Below, one piece after another: positions 32,664 through 43,434 of a stretch of DNA of 64,000 nt. The notes beneath the pieces are model-generated. The model was not told the origin of the DNA, ran no database searches, and saw only the letters and a program-made list of their open reading frames with translations. This DNA comes from Oscheius onirici. Its lineage: Eukaryota > Nematoda > Chromadorea > Rhabditida > Rhabditidae. Numbering within the stretch: the stretch's first letter is position 1; each line of letters opens with the position of its first letter. The stretch covers positions 1,426,064 to 1,490,063 of the forward strand of contig OW051468.1 of the NCBI GenBank assembly GCA_932521025.1, written 5' to 3'. The position numbers and the translations under genes were made by a program.

Positions 32664-33021
32664 ATGAAAGGTTGCTCTCTTCTAGGTAGGTCTCTCTGTC
32701 TCTGTATCTGTCCCTCAGTCACTCTCTACCATCTCCCTCTTTCCAGTCCTTCTACAGTATCTTCTGGGACTCTGTCAGGCGTACGGTTACCAGCAGTGCG
32801 TCTACTCCTACGGCAGCTGGTGGTGCACTCATCGTCACAGCGTCTACTGGGGAACCGTATCTTTTGGTGTCCTCATCCTGCTTATCGCCATCTGCTACTG
32901 CATCTACTGCTGCGTCTACGCGGGACGAGCGGCTGCCGTCGACCAGCAGGTCGTCTACTATCAGGAGCCACAGCCGATGCCAGTCATGATGCCGGCCGGA
33001 CAGCACATGATGCACTACTAG
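32664..33021 (+). CDS. small single-pass membrane protein, 98 residues
   Basis: Two exons (32664-32685, 32747-33021) join in phase. The chain starts with a signal-peptide-like MKGCSLLVLLQYLLGLCQA. A short outer part with Tyr, Trp and Cys follows (YGYQQCVYSYGSWWCTH), then a transmembrane helix (WGTVSFGVLILLIAICYCIY) with a cysteine cluster CYCIYCC. The tail has YYQEPQPMPVMMPAG and ends HMMHY. The layout resembles small type I membrane adaptors with juxtamembrane cysteines (shisa-like or VOPP1-like), but I cannot assign a family. Its first exon and promoter exist as a broken duplicate 7 kb upstream, and the rhodanese gene converges on it from the right, ending about 110 bp away. Confidence 0.75.
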
Positions 33022-33127
33022 AGAGGACGAGTCAAGACATATGGCAGAAATGAATCGTTTGAGATCGATTCTGGATAACTTTCAGTAAGTTTCCGTGTCC
33101 CTCTGTCCAGTTCAATTCAAACATTTA

Positions 33128-34552
33128 TTACTTTTCATTGATCAAAGACGAGTCTCTTGTCGCCACCTCTGTCAAGCTTCCCTGAAAACCCAATTTCATT
33201 TTCGCCATTTTACCCAACTCACGTTGAAAACTTTTGACTTGTATCCAGCTGAGAACAAAGCGAGTGATAGGAGTGAAGCCTGAACGCCTGTCACACAGGC
33301 GGTCACAATTGGCCTGTCCTTCTTGATTCCGACGGCTTCCATGGCTTTCTCAATGTCCTCCTTATTCTTCAGGCCGGATGGGGTCATGACTTCGGAGAGA
33401 GGGAGACTTATAGAACCGCGAATGTGAGAACCAGTGGCTTCTGAAAGAGAGTAATAGGGACAGGGACAGTAACAGTTACAGTAAGAGTAACAGTAACATT
33501 AAAGGGACAATCGCATTGTGTGCGAACATGCGAACAGGGGGGAAATCAGGCAACTTCGTGGCGGGACCCACCAGAATTTTATTTTGGCATTTTTATGGGG
33601 TTTACACTCATTTTTTCAATTTTTACTTGTATTCAACCGATTTATCGTCGAAAATTACGTCTAAAATAAATGGTGGATCGTTAAAATTGGTGGAAAATTG
33701 ACCGAAATAGGCGAAACTAGAAATTTTGGCCAAAAAGTGATTTTGAGAACGAAGTTGCCTGATTTCCCCTGTTCGCATGTTCCATTTAACAGTAAAAGTA
33801 GCAGTAACAGTAACTTACCCGGAGCCGGTACTCCCAGTGGCTGTTCTCCAATGAACTGTTCCCTCGATCGAGCGTCCAGATAGTTTACATCTTCCAGATG
33901 ATAAAAGTCCAGTTCTTTGAACTCTACCAAAAGAGAGCGATCAATTGACTTGGATCTCCAGTTTCCCATCTGAACTCTCAATATACTGACACTCGAAACC
34001 GTTGAACCTTTCCTGTACTAACAACAGTCGTTGTTTCAAAACCAGTCGCCTTCCAGGCATCCAAACCACCGCTCAGAATACTGACATTTTGGTGACCATA
34101 CAATTTGAACGTCCACCAAGCTCTGGCGGCAAAAAGCATCCCGGTAGCTGGACCAGACCCATATACTACGATATGGTCATAGAAATCTATTCCCAAGAGG
34201 CGAATGTACTCTTGGAAAAGTTCTGGGGAGTAGAGGGAGAAGCGTTGGAATCTGAAAACAAAAATCTCTCTGACCCTCTGACTCACTGTCTCTTTGACTC
34301 TGACTCTCTGTCTCTCTGACCCACTCACTCTCCGGGATAGTAAGCCACTGAAAAATCGAAAAATCCAGCTCCTGGAATCAATTCCGTTGGAGTTTCCTTC
34401 TCCTCCATCAGCTGCTGAAACTTTCCGAATTTCTCCCTCTTGAATTCCCGCCAATTCGGCTTCGGGACCATTGCGCTGCTGACATGAAGAATCTTGACAT
34501 TTATAGAATTTTTTTGTAGCCAGTGGACGTCCACGACTGCAGGAACGGTCAT
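33128..34552 (-). CDS. two-domain rhodanese, 3-mercaptopyruvate sulfurtransferase type
   Basis: Five minus-strand exons (34552-34329, 34251-34008, 33969-33819, 33440-33223, 33181-33128) join in phase to 296 residues, the family length. The N-terminal non-catalytic rhodanese domain contains GAGFFDFSVAYYPGE, IDFYDHIVVYGS, ARAWWTFKLYGHQNVSILSGGLDAW. The C-terminal domain contains NYLDARSREQF, GSHIRGSISLPLSEVM and the active-site loop TACVTGVQAS with the cysteine near residue 255. It then has an unusually short end (FNGSLTEVATRD). These enzymes move sulfur from 3-mercaptopyruvate to thiol acceptors. Members usually read CxxGVTA here (often CRKGVTA), so CVTGVQA is a variant loop. A piece of exon 2 is duplicated at 32304-32411. 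Confidence 0.92.
33523..33782. mobile_element. 260-bp inverted-repeat MITE in rhodanese intron
   Basis: The ends are GAACATGCGAACAGGGG and CCCCTGTTCGCATGTTC, extended inward by AAATCAGGCAACTTCGT against ACGAAGTTGCCTGATTT. No coding content. Confidence 0.8.
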
Positions 34553-34769
34553 TTTTTTGGTGAAGAGGCGAGAGATTGAGCTGTGTGGTGAATGGCAGAA
34601 CGTGATAAGATAGGACAGAGAGACTGAGCCACAGAATGGGCTTTGATGTGATGCAAACAAAAGAACTCGGTCTGTGTTTGTCTTTCTCACTCTCTGTCTG
34701 ACTTTTTCACTCTCTGCCTCTCTCATTCTGGCTGCCTTGACCCGAATCTAGAGATCGTGCTTCTACAGT

Positions 34770-35660
34770 GCTCCACATAATTATAAACGCACCCAAAAAA
34801 ATTGGCAGACAGGTCAAAAAATGGGTTCGTCTTTTACCTTAAAGATGAAAAAGATGTCAAATGTGATTACATATTTGAGCATATGATGGAAATTCGGATA
34901 ACACGTTTCGAAAAAATTCTTTGTCATTTTTGCAGAAAAGTGACTTTGGCCAATCCACATAATTATAAACGCACCCAGGAAAAACGACGGTTTACTTACA
35001 AAAACTAAAAACGTTTCAGGGGTATTTTGAGCTTAATGATCGGTTGCAGTCCTGTAACGGTGAATCAGCTCGAATATTCGACTATCGAAGCTCAGACCCA
35101 GACTCTCAGTCAAATTCTGGTCGGATCGGCGCCGTGCAGCGATGACTGCGGACCTGCTCAAACGACGCCTCAGACACTGAAAGTCCGTTGCGAAAATTAA
35201 GTTTTTCTTCTGGAAAAGCAGAAACTGAAACAACCCATGTCAATCTGTTTCCTTGAACAAAACGAAAAACTTCAATTTTGGCGATTCTTGAAAAGGGCGT
35301 CGCTGGTCTCATCTGGACGAGTCAAACCCTATTGAATTTTCAAAAAACTGAACGAATCAGACTACCGGGGACACTTGCAATGTGTAACTTTGCCATTTAC
35401 GTAAATGAATCGTCATGAAAACTGCCTTTTTCAACTGATTGAAGCTCTCGTTCTCCCTTCAAAGGCAACTCAAGCTTCATTATGGCACAAGAAAAAATGT
35501 TTTCAATGCACTGGAAGCCATAATCCGTGTCCGCAAAACAACTTTTTGTGATTCTTTCACTGCGATCATTTCAGAATATAAACAAGAACATCAGCAGATT
35601 CAGTTCAGGAGGAGATTATCACGAACAACTACTGACATATTATAAGGTCTCAGTCTCTGA
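34770..35660. mobile_element. possible decayed DNA transposon
   Basis: The phrase CCACATAATTATAAACGCAC occurs twice in direct orientation (34778 and 34957). It is followed by about 650 bp of moderately GC-rich, exon-like DNA whose frames are interrupted. Long terminal motifs of this wording recall Tc1/mariner ends, but I cannot read a transposase. Tentative. Confidence 0.25.
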
Positions 35661-36060
35661 CTCCCTGAGTGTCTCATTTACTGACACTCTCTGACTTTCT
35701 GATTCTCTCATACGTTCAGTCTCTGAGTCTTTGAGGCTCAGACTCTCTGACTCTCAGTCTTTCTGAGTCTCAGTCTCTCTGTCTCTCTCATAGTCTTTCA
35801 CTCTCTCATACTTTCGTCTTTGAGTCTCTCACTGCCTCAGTCTCTCACGCTCGCGATTCTTTGACTCTCACTCTTTCACACTCTTATGCTCTGATTCTCA
35901 GACTCTCAGACTTTCAGTACTTTCTGAATCTCTCTCTCTCTCTCTCTCTCATTGTTTGACTCTCTGACTTACTCTTTGCCTCTCAGTCTCTGAGTCTTTG
36001 AGCCTTTCACTCTCTAATTCCCCGACTTTCCAACTCTCTCCCTCTCTCCCAGTATCTGAC
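35640..36060. repeat. CTCTGACTCTCAGTCT low-complexity block
   Basis: About 400 bp made almost only of CTCTGA, CTCAGT and CTCTCT units. Similar DNA recurs throughout introns and spacers of the window in both orientations. Confidence 0.8.
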
Positions 36061-36111
36061 TATGCGACTTTCTCCCTCTTTCCAATCACTCAAAAGCTGT
36101 TTTTTGCAGGG

Positions 36112-36280
36112 TCGAGATATATTGTCTGAACTTATCCCTTCATTTCCGGCCTCATCGAGAGTACGCAATTTAGGATCCAAAAGGAGCAGACTTCTTTTTT
36201 GCACTCTATGCGTCACAATATCCGCAATCATAGCCGCTGCTGCACTTTTTCTATTTTTGTACCTCCGCCCTCCCAATTAG
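36112..36280 (+). CDS. possible terminal exon of a small membrane protein
   Basis: After a TTTTTTGCAG acceptor one frame runs about 55 residues to TAG (GRDILSELIPSFPASSRVRNLG) and ends with a convincing membrane helix, LLFCTLCVTISAIIAAAALFLFLYLRPPN. Upstream is CT-rich low-complexity DNA, so no first exon can be named. It may be a real short gene or chance. Confidence 0.22.
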
Positions 36281-37069
36281 TTGCTCCTTTCATCTCAGTG
36301 CAAGGTACAGTTCAGACGTCTTTACTATACCATTCACAACTACAGAGTGTTCAGACTCTTGTTCTTGAACACCCTGTGTCTTGCTTTAATAAATTTAGTT
36401 CAGAATATTTGAATCATAAGTTGAATCCTATTCTGACAGAAAATTGTTCAGAGCCAAATATTGTGAAGATTTCTATGGTTTCGTGATCCTGCATACAAAA
36501 AATTTTTACGTTTTTTTTTCCTTTGGAAGCCACAGATTTCCGCTAATTTTGGGAAGATTTTATTGTTTAAAAACGCCCGAGTTCTGTGCCTCTAGTTCCG
36601 ACACCTGGAGCCTCAAAAAGTTTTCAAGTCCAGTTCAAGGGCAGAAAAAAAACTGAGGCGAACAAAAAGTGAATATGCCACCCAGTCTTTGCTCCAAGCT
36701 GATGTCAAGTCGTAAATTTGAAATTTCCATGGAGGTTTTTTTTTTTCTTGTTCCTTTTCATTCACTTCTATTTCGTTCAGTCCAGTGGATCAGAAAGTCT
36801 TATTCCTCAAGCCCGCATCATGCAGTTTCTTTAAGAGCAGCTTGTCCATAGTTTATCTACGACAGATTTTGAACATTCGTTAAAGATCTATCACCTTCCG
36901 GAACTACTTTGATAAAGTGGTGGATAAGTCGGGAGAAAGCCCATCATGGGTTTTCAAGCCATTCTATTCGATCACACAGTCCCTCTGTTTGTCAAAAACA
37001 ATTTGTACAATCTCCCCCACACTTGTTGATGTCCAAAATGTTCTCTGTTTCACTTTTCAGCATGTTTTC

Positions 37070-37400
37070 GAGGTTTTCCTTATCTTAATGAGGCTGTGTA
37101 CTACCTTCCTCCAGAAGCTGATTACTTTCAAGAAATTAGGCCATTTTACTTTTTTTTCTGAACAATTCGTTTTGACTGGAAAAGTCCCTGGAACTTCTTC
37201 GATTGCGGGATCAGACAGACAGCCAGACTTCTTAGAGACAGAGAGACAAGGTCACGCGCCTGTCTTATCTGCAGCACTATCAGCTTCTTGTCGAAGGAGA
37301 AAAGTGCTTACGTGGGCAGATGTTTTGCACCTTTTTCGACTGGAAAATAGCGGGTGGTCTGATGAACGAGACTACATTCTATGGGAGACAGAGAGGCAGA
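37070..37400 (+). other. possible coding relic
   Basis: 37252-37390 reads VTRLSYLQHYQLLVEGEKCL and then RGQMFCTFFDWKIAGGLMNET, which looks protein-like. It passes without a donor into GAGACAG repeats. A TTTTCAG acceptor at 37059 opens another short stretch that soon stops. I do not recognise the product. Confidence 0.25.
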
Positions 37401-38678
37401 GAGACAGAAAGACAAAGAGTCAGAGAGATAGAAATTCAGAGAGACAGAGGGGTCGAGAATCAGAGAGATTCAGAAAGACTGAGAGTCAGAGAGTTAGAGA
37501 GACAGATAGACAGAGAGACAGAGAGTCGGAGATTCGGAGACAGAGAGACAGAGAGTCAGATAGTCAGAGGAACAGAGAGACGGTGAGTCAGAGTGTTCTC
37601 TAGCCAGGCTGATGCAGACGACATCGTAGACCAAGCGGCTCAAAAATGTTCTGATCTTCAGCCGTGCCTGGCACCGCACTTCACTCATTAATTTTTGGTA
37701 GAGTCACATGTGTCGAGAACATTTCCTTGATGAGTATCAGAGGGTTAATCATTTTTCTCAGTCTGGACGAGAAATTGTATTTTCTTTCTTAGAGTCTTGA
37801 AGTCTAACCTTTTCCAAAGGCTAGGTCCATTAATATCTGCTACAAACAAGAATACCATGACAGTCTGCCCTTTCTATGGGAACTTGATTTCTATCGGTCT
37901 TGTGTCTGGAGAACACGTTTTATTGTTGTCCTGCAAGTTCACAGCGGTTTCCCCACTGGCAATGATGGCCAAACAGTAAACAGTCGTTCAGCTCTTAGTC
38001 ACTCCCCTTTATCTCTTTCACAGAGCCTTGCACTCACCGGGTTACGGTAGCTTTGTTCGTGTCGGGATCTCGTTATTTGAATTTTAAATCCTGTTTTTAA
38101 GCATTTTCCCCCATTATGATTCCAGCTTTTTTTTGAATAGTTATAGTAGTTTTTCGCATTCAATTCTCAACCGAACATTGGTACTTTGGTGCGACCAACT
38201 CTCCTACAATAGTCTCAGAGTCTAGTCTTCTCCTTCTTGTAAAATCTACCAGCCTCATGAAAGCGTCACTAACATTCTATACTGGAATCAGCGCAAGTCT
38301 CCATCCGCTCTCGCGTCTCTGTGTGTCTGTATGTCTGAAGCTGTAATTGGCAATAATAAAGGGCGATCCGATTGAATTGTTGCTTTGTTTTCCTTTGGAA
38401 AAGTTACTTTGAAAAACTCAATAACAATTAGTGAGTCCTGGGAAAAACAGTTAGGGCGTTGCTGGTCTTTCTAAAAAGCCATGTTTCTGCAAATTGACTT
38501 GATGTCTCTCTTGACTATCAAGACTTGACAATTTCACTCTAACAACCAAAACATTCTTGGAAAGTTCTAGAGAATGGTACTTTCTTCTTGACAAAGGTCT
38601 AATGCATGTCGCCAAACCTTATAACGGTAAAAAAATGCCAGTTTAGAATCTGGTGTCTGTGCTAGAAGATATAAGTAA

Positions 38679-38880
38679 TAGTCTGTTCAAAAAGAAGAGG
38701 TTTACCGTAAGATTTTAGCTGTTTGCCTCGAGGCCCACTTAGTACTTAAAAATGGCTACTCAGCCAAAGCATTTCAAAGATTTGCAGCGAAAATTGGAGC
38801 ATCAAATTGTTTTGCGCAATAATTTGGTCTCGAGGCAAGCAACTAAAATCTTAGGACTATTTCTCTTCTTTTTTAACAAA
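38679..38880. mobile_element. palindromic MITE (GGTCTGYTCAAAAAG family), second copy
   Basis: Starts AGTCTGTTCAAAAAGAAGAG and ends TTCTCTTCTTTTTTAACAAA, with inner inverted CCGTAAGATTTTAGC/ACTAAAATCTTAGG and TACTCAGCCAAAGC at the centre. It has drifted more than the copy at 31.8 kb. Confidence 0.75.
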
Positions 38881-39414
38881 TTATAATTATTTCTGGAACC
38901 CTTCTTAGGTCCTCTCGTATTTCCCTGCTGCTTTTCTTCCTACAATTCCGTTCTGTTTTAATTTGATGCATTTCTCCAATTACTCTCCTCGCACTTGTAC
39001 TCTTCTCTTTTCGTTCCGCTTCCACAAAAAGAACCGCCATAAAACGTGACATAAACGTAAAGATCCACATGACGTAACTTCTAACTATAGTTGTTTATCC
39101 GGCTCCCCCACGCCGTCGTTGTCCGATCCTTGGTTCGAAAGAGGACGACTCATCCCTGTTCAAAATGTGCTCTGGATTACACTTGACTTCTCTCCTACCT
39201 CAAGTTTTCTTCCAATCCAATTGCCTGGTCACACGGACAATTGGCTTATCTGGTCTTTAGAGCCCCTTTTTCTTGTAATAATCAACGTGGCAATAGATCG
39301 AAGAGCCAGTAAATATAACAATATACGTAGAAGATTCGATTATGACCGAGAGGGGACTTTCTTGAAAACACAGATCTGTTCGCCGCCCACATCATTCCCG
39401 GCTATAGTTTTTAG

Positions 39415-39612
39415 CCACTCTGTGAAGAAAAGTCTTACTTTTCTCTCATTACGGAGTACTGTATATGCCATCACGTATCTATTTTCTTGCGGACGGCTAT
39501 ATATAATCATCAATAGTCAGGTATCACGCTGTAAAGAAAAGTCTTACTTTCCTCTAATTAGAAGTACGGTACATGCCGTCACGTATCTATTTTCTTGCGG
39601 ACGGCTATATCA
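39415..39612 (+). repeat. tandem duplication of about 85 bp
   Basis: The unit with AAGAAAAGTCTTACTTT at one end and CACGTATCTATTTTCTTGCG with GACGGCTATAT at the other occurs at 39422-39508 and again at 39534-39611, with a few differences. Confidence 0.75.
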
Positions 39613-39742
39613 GTAGTTAGGTCTGAAACTGTCTCACACATGGGAAGAGCTTGAGTAAACAGATCTTACAGTAACCTAGAATTTCTTTTTTTCTGAATTC
39701 TTCGGGTTCTGTCTGTTGACCAGAGAGTTCCAGTAACTTACG

Positions 39743-39937
39743 CACCGGGCCCGTGTCAGTGTTGACCGAGATCGTGCCAGCAAGGCGCATTTTCGGGGGA
39801 TGACTACTTTAGCGAAAAAACTTGGCACCCATTTTGAACATAAACTCGGCGTGGCATATTTGAGCCCATGTTCAAATTGGGTGCCAAGTTTTCATGGTTC
39901 CCCCAAAAGTGCGCACTGCTGGCACGGGCTCGGTGCC
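39743..39937. mobile_element. 195-bp palindromic MITE (CACCGGGCCCGTGTCAG family)
   Basis: The ends CACCGGGCCCGTGTCAGTG and GGCACGGGCTCGGTG are inverted. The inner arms AAACTTGGCACCCATTTTGAAC and TTCAAATTGGGTGCCAAGTTTT pair closely. One arm alone is seen at 24545-24602. Confidence 0.75.
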
Positions 39938-41084
39938 CTTTCCTACTTTTGACTAGACACAATCTTACGACCTTCAAAAGTTCGACTATCTGAGCACTGC
40001 TTCGTATACTTTTCTACTTATCCAAGTCCAAAAGATACTTGGGACTTTTTATCCGTCTCATCTGTGTATTCTAGTCAGTTTATCTGTCTCAAACAGTTCG
40101 AGAACACACAAGACTCTAGACTCTTTCAAGATTTGCAATTCCATCCATTGACGCAACTCTGAACTGTTCCTTATCAGAGTCTGGAAGTGTTACAGACTGA
40201 TCTGGTTACCAGACTCTTTGTTCAACCTACTGGATTAACAATTCAAGACAACTATGACTTGTCAGAGTTCCTTAAAACTTCCACCGATCAGTCTGTAACA
40301 GTTCCCGACTCTCGTAAGTCATGAGTATAAGAAACTGTCAAATCAGTAGATGGTGCTGAAAGTCTCTAGAGAGTTTCCACTTCTGGTTTATGCTCTTGAT
40401 CAAACTCTGAAACTGTTCCAGGAACTGTGTGGCTCTCTGAACACTAAGCTTTCCAGAAGCTCCCCCTTCCAGTAACTTTTCTTTCCTTCAACTGATCAAA
40501 CTCTGACAGTTTTCAAGGAACCTCAGCTCTTATAATTTCTAAACTTAGAAGCTTCCGAGTTCCAAGAAACTCATGACTCATCCAGAGTCCAAAACCTTTC
40601 AATTTCTCGGGGTTTCACCTGTTGCAGGAACATATTTAAAGGTCTTCCCTCCCACCTCAGACGTCGAATCCAGAAGACTTTTTGCAAAAAACTGCTTTCA
40701 TCTCTTCCGGGAACATGACGGCAGAGAACGAACCTGTCCACCCTCTTTTTGATCGCCTTAAATTTTTCACGAGGACAGCCCTAATTAGAAAGAGCCCTCT
40801 CTCCAGGTTCCCATTCTTTCCCCGAAATTTGATTATCCCCCTCTGACCGATGACTGATCCTTTTGGGGGCAATTGGACTCTTGCTTATCGTCTGTCTCCC
40901 CCGGAAAAGGGCCCGCCAAAAAGACTTTCATCATTCAGAGTCAGACTGGGACTTTTCTCTGAAACGGGCCAAGAGAGTCTTTGGTTCATTTCCTGGAAAT
41001 CTTGTAATCGAGAGAATCTTCTGGAATTTTGAAGCAGGCAACAGATGGCAGTGAGCGCGGCCTCTACTAGTCACAAGAGGATCC

Positions 41085-41345
41085 AATTTTGCTTACAAAA
41101 TTTTGCTTTCGGTTGTAAATACGTGGATAGAGGCTCTGCAAAATTTTGACTAGCAATTTCTTCAGACCAAAAAGGAAATATGCAATTACGTATTCTCATT
41201 TTTTCAGGGTCAAGACGACATTTTTCAGCTTTTTGATGTTCTGCAAAGTTGTAGACGACGTCCGGAGCTACAACTTTGCAAAACGTCAAAAAGTCAGAAA
41301 ATGCCGTCTTGACCCCTAAAAAATGCGAATACGTAAATGCGTATT
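41085..41345. mobile_element. palindromic element, AAAGTTGTAG family
   Basis: The perfect core pairs GGGTCAAGACGACATTTT with AAAATGCCGTCTTGACCC and GTTCTGCAAAGTTGTAG with CTACAACTTTGCAAAAC. The outer parts pair AATTACGTATTC with GAATACGTAAAT. Confidence 0.75.
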
Positions 41346-43434
41346 TCGTATTATTGGGTGCGTCTAATAGAGGCGGTATTATCTACCCGTACGCAAAATC
41401 GGCGGAATGATGACAGACGGTTGACATGGCTATATCATACTCTTGGTGCCAACCGTACAAGGTACAATGTAGCGGAAATTTAAGCCAGGAATCAGAAAAC
41501 TGGAGGTCCTGGCCTGTGCTCTAGTACATCAAATTTTAGCAGTTTATGGGGTTACTGTAACACTGGGATTACTGTACCAAAATCTCTGCTACTGTCTACA
41601 AAATAGAATCGAGTCCTATGAGCCGAAACATGAGAACAAAAAGGGAACAAATATGGTCGAAGGTCGATGACGGATTTCCGGGTAAGAAACAGACTGTAGA
41701 TCATAACGATCTACAGTAACCAGACTACTGTATCTCTGGATAAGAGTACAGACCTACCTTTTGTGAGTAGGATTCTGTGACTCTTCTGGAATCGTTCCTA
41801 CCATTTCCCTCTCTCTCTCCTCCCCTTCTCTAAGCCCATCATCTTGTCCCCAACCTTATCTGAAAAGCCCTCAATTCTATCAGTTCAGCGAAAGTGTTAT
41901 CAATCTCCGGGAGAGTCCTCTCCCTTTCTTGTCCTCTCTCTCAGTCTCTCTTATCATCTCGAGACACAACTGTTGACCCAGTTTACCAACACTCTCTTTT
42001 CCAGTAGTCACTTTTCGACACTCTCTCTCTCTCTTTAATCTCCCCTCCAACAGACTTTGGCCGGCTTTTGTTCCCGAAAAGCCTAGGATGATAAGAATTA
42101 CGGAGTCAGCAGCTGCAGTCAGTTCCAGATTTCTTCCCCTTTTCGAAAAAAGATAAGAGTCTTCCATTTCCAGAACATCACCTGACGTCTTTGCTCTCTT
42201 TTTTTGCCACAAAATATAAACATTTTCCTGGCAGAAGCTGACAGTCACGTAGCATTCGACTGATAGCACAGAGTCACGTGGGGAGGCTTGATAGAGACAG
42301 AGGGACAGAGAGTCTGAGTTCTGAGAGTCTAAGAGTCAGAGAGAGAGAGAGGGACTAACACAGAGAGTCAGAAGGAAAAAGGGACAGAGGGACAGAAATG
42401 TCCAGGAAAATCCCCCCCCCCCCTCTCTTATCAGTATTTTCTCCGTATTGTTTTCACTCTCCCGACTCTTTTACGTCTCCTGACGATCTCTGAACAGATT
42501 ATGAGTCAAAGTTCTAGAAGACAGGCCTTAAAAGTTCAAAGTTAGTCTAAATTCTGCACAGTCTTTAAAACAGTTTGTCGTTTCGAGATCCAAGCTCCAA
42601 CAAAGGACAGTAATCTACCGTACTCTTCTCTTTGACCGTATCAAAGAAATTTCTAGCGTGACGAGACCGGGGAAGTTTGGTCTTGCCACGAACGTGTCAG
42701 TCTTGGGTCCCACCATGACTCCTCAACCTTACTGTAGGATTAAAAATGCTCTTGGCGCGAATTATTTCATTACGTTCTCTTTCGATTTTTCCATATTTTA
42801 ATCTTTTTACTTTCGACTCTTGGTCGTCCTCTCGACGAACTCTGCCCTCTGTTTGTGACTCGTAAGTACCGCAATAGTTCAAAGTTACGTCAAAAAGCTT
42901 TCAAACGATCTCTGCTCCCATATCTGCACATCATTTCCGAAGATTATAAATTCGAAGAAAAAAAGAGCTGAATCGCACCATCTGCGGAGAAACTGCCTCT
43001 ATCTTTCGAAAATTTTCTGTTTTGCTGTTTGTTCAGAGAGCTTCTGACTCTTTTTTCTCGTGACACAGATAGTAGTACGGCTCTTTCCCGCACACATTCC
43101 GCACTACTGTAGATAGTGATTTGTAGTCCCCCTGATTCTGCTGAGCTAGGCTTTTTTCCCTTCTGTATCTCTCACTCTGGCCGATTGTAAATGTCACGAG
43201 ATGCGGAAGAAGATGAGTGATGGAATATCATTCTTTGATCGTGAATCTAGTTTGTCCCTGTCCCTGTCCCTCTGCCTCCTACTCTTACCATTTCTCTAGC
43301 TATTTTTTGCACACAAAAGTTCAATCGGTGCACGACATTAATCTCGCCCTCATTTTAATTTTTGTCCCTAAATTGCCTACTTATACTCTGACCTTCATCC
43401 AGAATCCATCTATAAAGCAACTCATTCCAGGCAG

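Larger units (their letters stand above)
37400..43430. other. gene-poor, repeat-rich spacer
   Basis: No gene is recognisable over about 6 kb. Contents noted separately are palindromic elements at 38679-38880, 39743-39937 and 41085-41345 and a tandem duplication at 39415-39612. GA/CT low complexity lies at 37390-37600 and 42290-42400, and poly-C at 42411. Most of the remainder shows no pattern I can name. Confidence 0.5.

Noticed and set aside
34770-35660. Confident Tc1/mariner transposon call
   Set aside because: The repeated CCACATAATTATAAACGCAC phrase is in direct, not inverted, orientation, and no transposase motif could be read; retained only as a low-confidence feature.
37320-37603. Charged frame of about 90 residues (RETERQRVREIEIQ...)
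   Set aside because: It is the translation of GAGACAGAGAG microsatellite DNA; only the first 45 codons look protein-like.
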